Shown here piece by piece: positions 1 through 8,880 of a stretch of 58,378 bases of DNA (within the stretch, counting starts at the first letter, position 1; each line of letters opens with the position of its first letter). The position numbers and the translations under genes are program-made. Source of the DNA: Clostridioides difficile CD160 (GTDB lineage Bacteria > Bacillota > Clostridia > Peptostreptococcales > Peptostreptococcaceae); contig NZ_AVHW01000115.1 of assembly GCF_000449425.2 (NCBI RefSeq), positions 1 to 58,378 on the forward strand, written 5' to 3'. The notes beneath the pieces were generated by a model. That model was not told the DNA's origin. It ran no database searches and saw only the letters and a list, made by a program, of their open reading frames with translations.

Positions 1-213
1 AGTTTGCACTAAAGATTGATTTATATCTTCATTATTTATATTATCTTCATCATTTTTTTTATTTGTGTTAATATTATTTTTATTTTCTACATCATTAGAA
101 ATTTCTTTTATAGATGAAGTTTGCACTAAAGATTGATTTATATCTTCATTATTTATATTATCTTCATCATTTTTTTTATTTGTGTTAATATTATTTTTAT
201 TTTCTACATCATT
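1..213. repeat. 117-bp tandem repeat (two copies) within a coding region
   Basis: Positions 1-96 and 118-213 are identical or nearly so, giving a period of 117 bp (39 codons). The array probably continues past the left edge. Because the period is a multiple of three, copy-number change would lengthen or shorten the exported tail of the gene at 1-384 without breaking its frame. Confidence 0.9.
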
Positions 214-384
214 TGTATTACTATCTTTTATTTTGGTTTCACTTTTTACTGTTTTACTTTGTGGATTTTCTTTTTTATCAATATTTTTTGTTAGATAAAA
301 GATACTTATTGATATTATAATTAAAATCGCACCAACAATAATACCTGCTTTTTTATTCCCAATTCCAGATTTATTATCAGACAT
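1..384 (-). CDS. Membrane-anchored repeat protein, 3' end outside window
   Basis: The ATG is at 382-384 with an AGGAGT ribosome site just upstream, and the frame runs off the left edge, so only the N-terminal 128 residues are visible. A short basic leader is followed by one hydrophobic segment (about residues 13-32, rich in I, V and L), then a polar, Asn/Asp/Lys-rich tail. The tail contains a 39-residue tandem repeat encoded by a near-perfect 117-bp DNA repeat. This looks like a type II membrane protein with a low-complexity exported stalk. It is the last visible gene of a minus-strand operon with the two genes that follow. No family recognised. Confidence 0.7.
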   Translation of the reverse strand, partial: MSDNKSGIGNKKAGIIVGAILIIISISIFYLTKNIDKKENPQSKTVKSETKIKDSNTNDVENKNNINTNKKNDEDNINNEDINQSLVQTSSIKEISNDVENKNNINTNKKNDEDNINNEDINQSLVQT

Positions 385-398
385 AATAACACTCCTAT

Positions 399-866
399 CT
401 ATTTTATGAAAGTTTCAATTTTATCATTAAATTTATCTAATTTATTTCCCATTTTTATATCGAAAAGGCTTAATCCTTTTTCTAAAAGTTTTTTTATATC
501 ATTATCATCATCAAGAAAAGTATTTTTCGTGTGTAAATCTATAAAATCTTCTTTAATCTTATATTCTGAAGCTAATAAATCACCACAATGTTTTTTTATA
601 CTTAATTTCACTTTTTCATCTTTTATATCTTCAAGAAGAGTTTCTTCAAAAGTAACAGGTATTTTATTTGAGAGAAATTCATGTCTTTTTATATCTTTAT
701 TTTCATATTCGTATATTCTGAGTAATTCATTTATATCAGAAACAGTCTTAAAAATAGTAGCTATATTTTCTGGACCAGCTTCAGTAATAGATATTTTAGG
801 ACTATAGTTATCTATTTCTTTCAAAATATTTTTTATATATGTTAGATATATTTGCATACCATCCAT
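399..866 (-). CDS. Hypothetical cytosolic protein, 155 aa
   Basis: Acidic, mostly helical 155-residue protein with no signal peptide, membrane segment or recognised motif. A good ribosome site (GAGGTAGG) precedes the ATG and sits over the stop of the upstream gene at 868, so the two are almost certainly translated from one message. The gene at 1-384 follows closely on the same strand. It probably works with the two membrane proteins around it, but nothing in the sequence says how. Confidence 0.75.
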   Translation of the reverse strand: MDGMQIYLTYIKNILKEIDNYSPKISITEAGPENIATIFKTVSDINELLRIYEYENKDIKRHEFLSNKIPVTFEETLLEDIKDEKVKLSIKKHCGDLLASEYKIKEDFIDLHTKNTFLDDDNDIKKLLEKGLSLFDIKMGNKLDKFNDKIETFIK

Positions 867-867
867 T

Positions 868-2034
868 TTAACCTACCTCAATTAATTCTTTATTTGTATC
901 ATATGCACCAAGAGTTTTTAACATCTCAGTCAATATATTATACTTATTTATTTGGTTGTCGCCAACTCTAGATATTGCTGTTAAAACAATATTGTTTACA
1001 CCATTGGGGCATATAATCTGTATTACTGATGTATCATTACTATTTTCTTTATCAGCTCTGAAAATATATTCACTTAAGATAACCTTATTTTCATTTATCT
1101 TTTCAATTTTAGTACCTTTACTAGAAATAATTTTATTTCCTGATGCTTGTATATTTGTTCTTATTTGTTTATCAATTTGCTTAACCATATTATCATCCAA
1201 TATGGATGTTAGGCTTTGTATATTCATATTAGACTCTAATGGTGATACACCTACACTTATCTTTGTCTCAAATGGGTCATTAGCCATAAATTCTACTAAT
1301 ATCCCTGCTATTTTGACTTTGTCAGAAGCTAAGTCAAAGAGTTTATCTTTTTTAGATTCTCTAACTAAGTTTTGAATAGTTGATATATTTTCTTTAACTT
1401 CCCAATTATATGGATATTTTAGCTTCATGCTTAGATACTTATTAGTATATTCTTTATATTCATCAGATTTTGTTTTTTGTACTGGTAAAGAATTTATAGC
1501 TTCTCTTAGAGACAAGTTATTTCTATCGAGATTCTTTTTATCTTCATCAGATACCTTAATATCTTTTGTTGGTACAAATTGATATAGATTAGATTTTATA
1601 TTTTTGAATGTAATTATAAGTAATAATATTAGTACAATACAAGCACATAAACCAAATAGTTTATATAAATTAAAACCTTTATTACCACAAGTTACATTAG
1701 TTCTATAAGAGAATTCTAATATCTCCATACTATCATTTTTTAAGTTTAAACTATTTTTATAAGCTATATCAGGGTCAACATCTAATAATAGATTATCTAA
1801 GCTTTCTTTTAATTTTTTTTCTGAAAAATGATATAAATATTCATCTGAAACAATACATCTATATTCATGTGTAAATGAGTAGAAACTGTATAGTATTTTT
1901 ATATTTTGATTAAATATCCTCATTTTTTTCTCTACATTATTATTAATTTCATATAATTTTAATATATCATTCATAATTAGATTACTATAATATATAAATT
2001 TAAGTTTATTTACCTCATCATGAACTTTTTTCAT
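868..2034 (-). CDS. Single-pass membrane protein with exported PsbP/LpqN-like domain
   Basis: 388 residues in three parts: a charged cytosolic region (1-120), one strongly hydrophobic segment (about 124-144, CACIVLILLLIITF core) and an exported region. The exported part contains YLSMKLKYPYNWEV near residue 200, a pattern typical of the first strands of PsbP/LpqN/DUF1795-type domains, which are surface lipid- or ligand-binding folds. That family match is an inference from pattern only. It heads the operon with the 155-aa and repeat-tail proteins. A cytosolic sensor with an exported domain is possible. Confidence 0.7.
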   Translation of the reverse strand: MKKVHDEVNKLKFIYYSNLIMNDILKLYEINNNVEKKMRIFNQNIKILYSFYSFTHEYRCIVSDEYLYHFSEKKLKESLDNLLLDVDPDIAYKNSLNLKNDSMEILEFSYRTNVTCGNKGFNLYKLFGLCACIVLILLLIITFKNIKSNLYQFVPTKDIKVSDEDKKNLDRNNLSLREAINSLPVQKTKSDEYKEYTNKYLSMKLKYPYNWEVKENISTIQNLVRESKKDKLFDLASDKVKIAGILVEFMANDPFETKISVGVSPLESNMNIQSLTSILDDNMVKQIDKQIRTNIQASGNKIISSKGTKIEKINENKVILSEYIFRADKENSNDTSVIQIICPNGVNNIVLTAISRVGDNQINKYNILTEMLKTLGAYDTNKELIEVG

Positions 2035-2115
2035 TTATTAACTATCACCTACCAAACAAAGTATATTTTTTAAAATAGATTTTTAGATTTAATTTACTCT
2101 ATGTTATTATAGAGT

Positions 2116-2325
2116 TTAACTAATAATTAACTGATATATAGTTGAAAAACTTGTACAAATTCCATAAATAAATATAATTCCTAATGAGCAAAATACATAT
2201 AAATTAATTAAATCATCACCATTTTTTGTTTTCTCGATATTAATATTTCTATTATTCTTAAAGTTTGTATTAATAAAATCATTTTTCGCATGTATTTTTT
2301 TCTTTTTTTTCTTCTTCTTTCCCAT
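2116..2325 (-). CDS. Small lysine-rich single-pass membrane protein
   Basis: 69 residues. The N-terminus is a run of nine lysines, the middle is polar, and one hydrophobic segment lies near the C-terminus (FCSLGIIFIYGI core). The ribosome site TAGGAGAAAT is well placed. The gene lies alone between the operon at 868-2034 and a strong bidirectional terminator at 2412-2447. No family recognised. Confidence 0.6.
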   Translation of the reverse strand: MGKKKKKKKKIHAKNDFINTNFKNNRNINIEKTKNGDDLINLYVFCSLGIIFIYGICTSFSTIYQLIIS

Positions 2326-2411
2326 TTTAGATTTCTCCTATTCTAATTTATATATTTTTTGTATTATTATATATATAAAAAAAACAGTTTTTATTTTTTC
2401 TGTATTTTATT

Positions 2412-2447
2412 AAAAAAAGTTTAGCTATTTTAGCTAAACTTTTTTTA
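2412..2447. terminator. Bidirectional intrinsic terminator
   Basis: The inverted repeat AAAGTTTAGCTA / TAGCTAAACTTT has A and T runs on both sides, so it can end transcripts from either direction. It separates the left membrane-protein operon from the long minus-strand operon that starts near 8.65 kb. Confidence 0.85.
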
Positions 2448-2448
2448 T

Positions 2449-2607
2449 TTATAAACACATAACTACTATTTTAAAAAAAGAACTTAAAAGAACAGTTGCT
2501 GAAATTGCCATTAAAATAAATGAAATCATAATTATATTATTAAATGTATTTTTAATAATCTTCTTTCCTATAGTTGTTTTTTTATAAGCAATAACTTTAT
2601 TATTCAT
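2449..2607 (-). CDS. 52-aa hydrophobic peptide
   Basis: The ATG at 2605-2607 is preceded by GGAGG at ideal spacing. The peptide starts MNNKVIAYKKTT, is basic, and then has one long hydrophobic stretch (about residues 25-50, IIMISFILMAISATVLLSSF core). It is the last gene before the terminator at 2412-2447 and lies 20 bp from the end of the next upstream gene, so it is probably in that operon. Length, basic N-terminus and one helix fit a holin-like or toxin-like membrane peptide, but I cannot assign it. Confidence 0.6.
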   Translation of the reverse strand: MNNKVIAYKKTTIGKKIIKNTFNNIIMISFILMAISATVLLSSFFKIVVMCL

Positions 2608-2627
2608 GAATAGACCTCCATATAAAT

Positions 2628-3437
2628 TTAATATTTTCTATAAGTTTTAAGTTTTAAGTTGTAAACCTGTTCTCTATCATATTTCATATAACTTCTCCAG
2701 GTCCCATTTATATTAGTTTTAGTTTCGCCAATAACGTATTTTTCTAATTCTATTTGTATTTTTTTAAATTTACTTTCAGTAATATTGAGATTTGATAGTA
2801 CTTCTTTTTTATACATACTAAATGCTAATTTATTATTTATATATATCCAATAAGCGACCTCGTTTCTATCTTTTTTATTTAAATTGTTAAAATTTTCAAT
2901 TAATTTACTTAATAATTCTTTTTTATTTAATTTACTATAATTTGAAATTCCAAATGTTTTTATAATGTTCCTTAATTCTTTTACAGATAATTTATCTAAA
3001 TTTTTTGATACATATTCAGCTATTTTCATAGCAGTTTTTACTGAATTATTTTTTAATAAAATATTATATTTATTTTCAGTCTTAGAAATATTATTTTTTA
3101 TTTCCTCAATATTATTGCTATATGAATAAAGACCATGAACCCATTTTTGTAGTATATCTATATTATATTTCAAGCTAGTTTTTATATTAGAATTGTATTT
3201 ATCTATATATCTTTCTAGGCATCTATTTTTATAGGTATACTCTTTAGGTGGATTTATATCATATGGTTCTCTAAATAGTATATATGTTCGTACAATGTCC
3301 ATTTCTTCATGTCCAGAGCAGCAACTCATAGTCTTATATCCTTTTTTATTTAACTCAATTACTATATCTGCTATGGCATCATCAATTTCTATTATAAAGT
3401 CATTTGATTCAATAATCCTTTTCTTATAAAAATTCAT
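2628..3437 (-). CDS. Phage-type protein with CCSGH motif and Rho-N/SAP-like segment
   Basis: 269 residues. The N-terminal third contains the sequence KKGYKTMSCCSGH (about residues 32-44), a motif I associate with uncharacterised phage and mobile-element proteins. A second region near residue 150 (LSVKELRNIIKTFGI then KLNKKELLSKLIE) matches the pattern of Rho N-terminal or SAP-like helix-extended-loop-helix motifs, which bind nucleic acid. It belongs to the minus-strand operon ending at 2449. The biochemical role is unknown. Confidence 0.65.
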   Translation of the reverse strand: MNFYKKRIIESNDFIIEIDDAIADIVIELNKKGYKTMSCCSGHEEMDIVRTYILFREPYDINPPKEYTYKNRCLERYIDKYNSNIKTSLKYNIDILQKWVHGLYSYSNNIEEIKNNISKTENKYNILLKNNSVKTAMKIAEYVSKNLDKLSVKELRNIIKTFGISNYSKLNKKELLSKLIENFNNLNKKDRNEVAYWIYINNKLAFSMYKKEVLSNLNITESKFKKIQIELEKYVIGETKTNINGTWRSYMKYDREQVYNLKLKTYRKY

Positions 3438-3513
3438 ATTTTAGCTCCTATAGTACAAATATCTAAATCATATATTTTATTTGAAAATAAAGGTAGCTTC
3501 TTCACTTCCTTTA

Positions 3514-3792
3514 TCAATTACTTATATCTATCTCTTGCGTTAAACCTTCTATTATCAATCCTGAACAATAATTTGCGTTGTTTGCATCATCATCCTCAAA
3601 AAATATTTGTGTCATACCTGCTGGGATTGAAATTTTATGTTTAGCAAAATTGGCTATTAGAGTAAAGTAAGCATCTGAATAATTATATTCAGAAATATCT
3701 TTTGCTAAACTCTCTGCTAATAAAAATCTATCTTCCATATCTAATTGCTTTCCTAGCGCCACTCCTAATTGTTTATATAAATCTAATACCAT
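3514..3792 (-). CDS. Hypothetical 92-aa acidic protein
   Basis: Small acidic soluble protein with a helical N-terminal half (MVLDLYKQLGVALGKQLDME) and a C-terminal acidic patch. The ribosome site AAAGGGGTG lies upstream of the ATG. It is placed between the SNF2 ATPase and the CCSGH protein in one operon. I do not recognise a family; an accessory subunit or inhibitor role is only a guess. Confidence 0.65.
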   Translation of the reverse strand: MVLDLYKQLGVALGKQLDMEDRFLLAESLAKDISEYNYSDAYFTLIANFAKHKISIPAGMTQIFFEDDDANNANYCSGLIIEGLTQEIDISN

Positions 3793-3816
3793 ATAAGTAC
3801 ACCCCTTTCAAAATTA

Positions 3817-5250
3817 TCATTCTTCTATATTTAAAAACTCTTTTTTAAATTTTTCTATTTCTTCTTTATCATTTTTTATTCTCTCTATTGCTCTCTTAAT
3901 AGAATTTGCTAAACTTTCTTTATTATCTAAGCTTTCTTTTATTCTAATATCAATTGTGTTATCAGCTACAATGTCTATTATGTGACAATTCTTACTTTGA
4001 CCAATCCTATATATTCTATCTTCACTTTGATACCTCTTAGCATAATCAAAGGTATTATTATAATAGATAATATAATTAGCTATCTGTAAGTTTAAACCAA
4101 CCGAGCCAGTACTTATGTTCGATACAAGGATGTTATTATCTCCATTTTGAAACTTATCTAAATCTATTTCTTTTTTTATTCTACTCATCTTTCCATTTAA
4201 TTTACTATACTTAAATCCTTTTAGTTGTTTTTCTATAGCCTCCAAATCACTATCATATTTATGCCATATAATACATTTATTTTCGTTTAAGTTTATTTCT
4301 GATAATATTTCTGTAAGTATTTTTACTCTATCTAAATTTTCATAAGAGAATTTGATTTTTTTATTCTTCCTTGATACAAAATTATATTTTTTTAAAGGTA
4401 TCTCTGCATTAATATATCCACTTGCCACTCTGTGTAAGTATCCAATCATCTTGAATATATCTACACTTCTTAAATTTTCAAAATCTATTTCATTAAATAA
4501 AATATCTCTTACATCATTATAAAATAATCTATGTTCAAGGCTTAATTCAAAATATCTAACTTGATAGTTTTTTTCAGGTAAATCAAGACACTCATCTTTT
4601 CTAATTTGATAGACATAAGGATTTATTTTTTTTGTCAAATAGTCTATATTATGAGCTCTAACTATCAAGCCTGGATATTTTTTACTGTATTCTAAATGGT
4701 TTTTGGCAAAAGAATAAAAAGAATTATACCCTAATATTCCTGGATGAAGAAAGTACATTTGTGTAAATAAATCCCAGACTCCTTGAGTAACAGGAGTACC
4801 TGTCATAATTATTCTATAATTAAGCTTGTCTCGTAAATCCAATATTCTTTGGCTTCTTTTAGCTTTTGGATTTTTAATTAAATGGCTTTCATCAATTATT
4901 AGCATACTATTCAAAGTTATTGAATTTAAAAGCTTTGAATAGTATCTATCTGATAAAGAAATTGTTTCAGCACCAACTATACAAATAAATTCATTTTCAA
5001 AGGATTCTATATATGAAATACTATAATTTGAATGTTTTTTAATATCATCTGCTAGGTTTTTTTTAGTCGATACTGGACATATCCAAAAGACTTTATCTAA
5101 ATATTTATATTTTAGCCTATAATCTATTAATTCAAGAGCTGTTCTATTCTTCCCTGTTCCAGTATCCATAAAAAGAGCGCCTGCTTTTATATCTTTTAAC
5201 TTGTTAAATGCTTCTTTCTGATGTTTGTATGGTTTAGTCTTTAAGTTCAT
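3817..5250 (-). CDS. SNF2-family DNA-dependent ATPase/helicase
   Basis: 477 residues, a compact SF2 helicase with both RecA domains. Visible motifs are Walker A (DTGTGKN, residues 29-35), motif II DESH, motif III MTGTPV, motif V GSVGLNLQ and motif VI YQSEDRIYRIGQ, the last diagnostic of the Swi2/Snf2 group. SNF2 enzymes move along double-stranded DNA and remodel bound proteins; small phage and defence versions are common. Its start overlaps the stop of the next upstream gene by 17 bp, indicating translational coupling. It is in the same operon as the IbrA/IbrB-like pair, so it may supply the motor for that system. Confidence 0.9.
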   Translation of the reverse strand: MNLKTKPYKHQKEAFNKLKDIKAGALFMDTGTGKNRTALELIDYRLKYKYLDKVFWICPVSTKKNLADDIKKHSNYSISYIESFENEFICIVGAETISLSDRYYSKLLNSITLNSMLIIDESHLIKNPKAKRSQRILDLRDKLNYRIIMTGTPVTQGVWDLFTQMYFLHPGILGYNSFYSFAKNHLEYSKKYPGLIVRAHNIDYLTKKINPYVYQIRKDECLDLPEKNYQVRYFELSLEHRLFYNDVRDILFNEIDFENLRSVDIFKMIGYLHRVASGYINAEIPLKKYNFVSRKNKKIKFSYENLDRVKILTEILSEINLNENKCIIWHKYDSDLEAIEKQLKGFKYSKLNGKMSRIKKEIDLDKFQNGDNNILVSNISTGSVGLNLQIANYIIYYNNTFDYAKRYQSEDRIYRIGQSKNCHIIDIVADNTIDIRIKESLDNKESLANSIKRAIERIKNDKEEIEKFKKEFLNIEE

Positions 5251-5680
5251 CTAAAATATCTCCTGAATCAACATTCCCTGTAATGTATTCTATTAAATTG
5301 TCAAATCCAAAGTCACCCTTTAGTGCTTGTTTAATTGCTAACATATTATTTGTATCATCAGGGCTACAAAGCATTAACAAATCTCCATCTCTTACTATAT
5401 AGATTTTTCTTTTATTTGAATCTCTTATTTCTAATATGTCATTTTCATTTGCACGAAACGTACCTGACACTTCAATATATTCTCCAATTCTAACTGATAC
5501 AAACATTTCAAATATTCTATCAAGTTCATAAAATCCTTTTTTTATACGCTTAGATACAAGTTTAGCAACATAAGGTCGTTCCTCTCTTTTTCTTTTTTCA
5601 TTAAATTTAAAAGTATAAACTCCTTGAGCTTCTTCAATGTAAGTAATAGCCTTTTCTATATTCTTTTTTCTTTTTCTCAA
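5234..5680 (-). CDS. Hypothetical basic protein of the SNF2/IbrAB operon
   Basis: With the TTG at 5678-5680 this is 148 residues, but no ribosome site fits that codon. The frame stays open up to 5752 and adds a plausible N-terminus (EFDDLSDDELLQVAKQLKS). A strong ribosome site (AAGGTGA, 5753-5759) lies 6 to 9 bases before two ATA codons at 5746 and 5743. I therefore infer the true protein is about 169-170 residues and starts at ATA. The central part is rich in beta strands (IGEYIEVSGTF, IYIVRDGDLLML) and may be an OB-like or SH3-like fold. Family unknown. Confidence 0.7.
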   Translation of the reverse strand: MRKRKKNIEKAITYIEEAQGVYTFKFNEKRKREERPYVAKLVSKRIKKGFYELDRIFEMFVSVRIGEYIEVSGTFRANENDILEIRDSNKRKIYIVRDGDLLMLCSPDDTNNMLAIKQALKGDFGFDNLIEYITGNVDSGDILDELKD

Positions 5681-5748
5681 TATACTTTTTAATTGTTTTG
5701 CTACCTGTAACAGCTCATCATCTGATAAATCATCAAATTCTATTATAT

Positions 5749-6420
5749 TTATTCACCTTCTTTTTCATTTGGAAGCTTTTCTATAAGTTCTTCCCATGAA
5801 TTAGAAAATACATGATTTTTAAAAGCCTCTGTTAAACCTGTTCTTTGTTTTAACCTTAAAACTTCTTCAATTTCCATGCCTAGTTTATTACATATTTTAT
5901 AATCATCCCAACCTAAACTGTTTAAAATTAGAACAATATTACTCATTTCATTAATTTGATGCGAACCTCTTGCTCTATTATGTCTTATAGTACTTGTAAT
6001 TCTTTCATCTAATCCCTTATCTATTATTGTAATTGGAAGATAACCATAAATTCTTTCTTTTATATCGGAATATTCTTTTCCTATTATATTTCTGTGGAAT
6101 CCATCTACTATTATATACTCATTATTTGATTTATCATAATAAGCTACAATTGGTTGAGTATAACTATCTTCTTTTATTGATAAATGAAGTGATTTCATTT
6201 CTGGTGATGCAACTGAATTTGGATTATAGTCATTAGCAATAACACTGTCACCTTTAATCCAAAGTACAGTATCAACAGCTTCAGACTTAAATGGAGAAAC
6301 TTCACTTAATGCAAGTTTAACTTTATTTAAAGAGTCTATCTTTTCATCAAGATTTTCTATCTTCGATATTTCCTCAGTCAATTTTTTTATAAGATTATCT
6401 ATTATAATGTTATCTGTCAT
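5749..6420 (-). CDS. IbrB-like ParB-fold protein
   Basis: 223 residues with a ParB/Srx-type domain: SVIANDYNPNSV at about residues 54-65, then QPIVAYYD and IIVDGFHRNIIGK, which is the G-x-HR phosphate-binding segment of this fold. The C-terminal part is a helical region with an HTH-like stretch (YKICNKLGMEIEEVLRLKQ). Proteins like this are annotated IbrB when they sit beside IbrA, as here. The ParB fold can bind CTP or act as a nuclease or nucleotidyl-dependent kinase. Its start overlaps the GNAT-like gene by 11 bp. Confidence 0.85.
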   Translation of the reverse strand: MTDNIIIDNLIKKLTEEISKIENLDEKIDSLNKVKLALSEVSPFKSEAVDTVLWIKGDSVIANDYNPNSVASPEMKSLHLSIKEDSYTQPIVAYYDKSNNEYIIVDGFHRNIIGKEYSDIKERIYGYLPITIIDKGLDERITSTIRHNRARGSHQINEMSNIVLILNSLGWDDYKICNKLGMEIEEVLRLKQRTGLTEAFKNHVFSNSWEELIEKLPNEKEGE

Positions 6421-6820
6421 TTTTTATAGCCTCTTTTCTCAAGTATATGTAATTTTTAGTTTCCTTTTTTATACTAAACCCTTTATCAGTCCAATATTTT
6501 ATATCATTATTTTCTCTTAATAAATCTATATCTATAGGTTTATTAACATCTTTTGTTAAAATAAATCTCTTATCAAGTAATTCTTTTTCTACATCAACTG
6601 TTTTTGCATAAGTATAGTCAAATATTATTCTGGATTTCTTTTCTTCAAATGTTGTAAAACCAACTACCTCATCATTTTGTATTGCAACTATCCAAATAGA
6701 ATCCTCCTCATTTACTAAATATGGAAACATTTTTTTATATTCTCTTTCTGCAAAAAACTGTCCCAGTAAAGAGTAAAATGACCTTTTATCATAATCACCT
6801 TGAAATATTTTATATTCCAT
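6410..6820 (-). CDS. GNAT-like acetyltransferase domain protein
   Basis: 136 residues. The stretch IWIVAIQNDEVVGFTTFEEKKSRIIFDY has the beta-turn-beta hairpin spacing of the GNAT fold (strands 2 to 4). The later acetyl-CoA loop is not well conserved, so enzymatic activity is uncertain. It sits between the IbrB-like and IbrA-like genes with an 11-bp overlap on one side and 2 bp on the other, so it is a fixed part of this cassette and may modify a component of it. Confidence 0.65.
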   Translation of the reverse strand: MEYKIFQGDYDKRSFYSLLGQFFAEREYKKMFPYLVNEEDSIWIVAIQNDEVVGFTTFEEKKSRIIFDYTYAKTVDVEKELLDKRFILTKDVNKPIDIDLLRENNDIKYWTDKGFSIKKETKNYIYLRKEAIKNDR

Positions 6821-6822
6821 AT

Positions 6823-8085
6823 CTATTCACCCCTTTTTTCATATTTATTTTCTAGTTTTTCTATATTTTTATTCACTTCTCCAACTCCAAAGTACTTTTC
6901 ATATTTATCTCTAATCCTTTTTAATTTCTCATAACCTGCTTTTGTCTCACCAAATGATAGTCTTTTCATCCAAAAATCATTTTTTTCTAATGCTCTTGCT
7001 ATTTCTTGCCATGAACACCAGTTTACATCATCACCATGCTCCATTCCATCAGTTAATTTGGTCTTGCATTTCTCATTATGCCACCAAATAACTCTCTTTA
7101 TCTTATCAATATAATGATACATTATTTCTTCCGAATAAATTCCTATACTTTCAATTAGAAAAATAGAATACTCCTCCCAACTCATATGCGATGGTTTTGA
7201 TGTTTTTAAATGACCTAATAATTCTGTCCTACAATATATATTTCCCATGTTAACACCACTAACTCTATTTAATAACTTCTCCCAAGTTTGGGGTTCAATA
7301 ACTTTAAACTGGTCTAAACCTACGCGTTGGTCAAAGCCAAAAGGTTGACACAGTCTTTGTTTGTGTATGCTAACTCCATTTTTATACATCATTTCATATA
7401 CTTGATTATATGTAAAGTTATATTTTGCAACTGCTCCCCATATGTCTTCCGTATTCCAATCATAGATTGGATAAAAATTATATATATCTTCATCTATCTT
7501 TGTAGACCATTGCAAATCATTATAGGTCTTTTTTTTATGACTAGCTATAGTCCTAAAACGATTTAAACTTTCCTGACTTCTAATTGCAACTATACATGCT
7601 ACAGGTCCTTTATTCTTATCTCTATACCATTTAGCAAATTCAACTATAAAATCTTCAAATATCATTCCTCTTTCATAGAACTCAAATATATTATTTTTAA
7701 TATTTATAACATTTTTACCTTTTGGCATTTTCCTAATCCACTTATTCTTGCATTTTTCATCCCATGTAATCCAAGTAGGTTCAAATTGGCTAACTGCATT
7801 ATCCTCAGTAAATTCTAGACATATATGATAAAAATTTCTGATTTGAGATAACTCTTTTAACTCTTTTAAATGAATATCTGTGAAATTATACCATGCCTCT
7901 AAATCTATATGCAGTACATCAAATTTTTTATTTAATTTTTTAGCTACTATATTGGCCAATTGAACTGTGACAGAACTATCCTTTCCTCCACTAACACTAA
8001 AATAAACATTATCAAAGTGATTGAATATGTATTCTAGTCGTTCTAGTGAGGCTTCTAGTACACTCTTTTCACTATAAACTTTCAT
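6823..8085 (-). CDS. IbrA-like PAPS-reductase family protein (DUF3440)
   Basis: 420 residues. The PP-loop ATP-pyrophosphatase motif SGGKDSS is at residues 32-38, followed by DVLHIDLEAWY, the acidic helix-capping segment of PAPS reductase-like enzymes. The long C-terminal part (CQPFGFDQRVGLDQ, then CRTELLGH) matches the DUF3440 layout seen in IbrA. PAPS-reductase relatives activate substrates by adenylation and include DndC/SspD of DNA phosphorothioation. The substrate here is unknown. It is the first large gene of the IbrAB-GNAT-SNF2 cassette. Confidence 0.9.
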   Translation of the reverse strand: MKVYSEKSVLEASLERLEYIFNHFDNVYFSVSGGKDSSVTVQLANIVAKKLNKKFDVLHIDLEAWYNFTDIHLKELKELSQIRNFYHICLEFTEDNAVSQFEPTWITWDEKCKNKWIRKMPKGKNVINIKNNIFEFYERGMIFEDFIVEFAKWYRDKNKGPVACIVAIRSQESLNRFRTIASHKKKTYNDLQWSTKIDEDIYNFYPIYDWNTEDIWGAVAKYNFTYNQVYEMMYKNGVSIHKQRLCQPFGFDQRVGLDQFKVIEPQTWEKLLNRVSGVNMGNIYCRTELLGHLKTSKPSHMSWEEYSIFLIESIGIYSEEIMYHYIDKIKRVIWWHNEKCKTKLTDGMEHGDDVNWCSWQEIARALEKNDFWMKRLSFGETKAGYEKLKRIRDKYEKYFGVGEVNKNIEKLENKYEKRGE

Positions 8086-8112
8086 ATTTTTACTCCTTGT
8101 TTAAATTTTATA

Positions 8113-8649
8113 TTACAAATAAGATATTACTTCATATAATACAAAGTTTTCATCTATATAGAAATCTTTATCATTAAGATTTTCTTCCACATATGAATTA
8201 ACAAAGATATATAACAAAAAGTCTTCATCTATATTTGTCATTTCATTAAAATTCCTTAAAACAATATTTTCTAATTCTTTAATCTTTAAATTTAACTTAT
8301 ATATATTATTACAATACTCTTCATTAAAGTAAACTGCATTTTCAAATTTATTGTATAATTGTAAAGCATCATTTACTAACTGTTCACAGTCAAGCTTTGG
8401 ATAAAAGTCAGAATCAAAAAATTCTTTTAATTTCATGATGAATTTATATTTACATCTAACACTTATAAAGTTCTTATTATTAAACTTAATTGAGTAATCT
8501 GTAAATGAATCTTTTATATATTCCAAAATTCTATTTATAACATACATTTGGCTTTCTTCATAAGAATCACTAACAGCTTTTCGTAATTTACTATTAACTC
8601 TAAATAATTTTTTTAATTCACAATCTTCTAATTCACTTATCTTTTTCAT
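8113..8649 (-). CDS. Hypothetical helical protein, first gene of SNF2/IbrAB operon
   Basis: 178 residues, predominantly helical and charged, with no membrane segment. The only visible landmark is an FDSDFYPKLDCEQL stretch in the middle. It has an AAGGAGAACT ribosome site and stands at the head of the minus-strand operon, 27 bp upstream of the IbrA-like gene. It could be the regulator or sensor of the cassette; no family recognised. Confidence 0.7.
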   Translation of the reverse strand: MKKISELEDCELKKLFRVNSKLRKAVSDSYEESQMYVINRILEYIKDSFTDYSIKFNNKNFISVRCKYKFIMKLKEFFDSDFYPKLDCEQLVNDALQLYNKFENAVYFNEEYCNNIYKLNLKIKELENIVLRNFNEMTNIDEDFLLYIFVNSYVEENLNDKDFYIDENFVLYEVISYL

Positions 8650-8880
8650 TTTTAGTTCTCCTTGTATTTAAAGTTACTCCAATTATAATCTAAAACATTC
8701 AATTTTTCAATGATTTTTGAATATTTTAGATTATTTTTGAATGTAAACAACTTATTTAATACATATATATTGATATATAAAAGTATTTGTAATAAGTGAT
8801 TACTATTCAAATCTTCTCATTTATAAATGCCCAGTCAGAATAATTACATAATAATTATTTATAATATAAATAAGTTTGTT

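Noticed and set aside
406-807. Plus-strand frame opposite 399-866
   Set aside because: Antisense shadow of the minus-strand gene; Ser/Phe-rich translation typical of the complement of AT-rich coding DNA.
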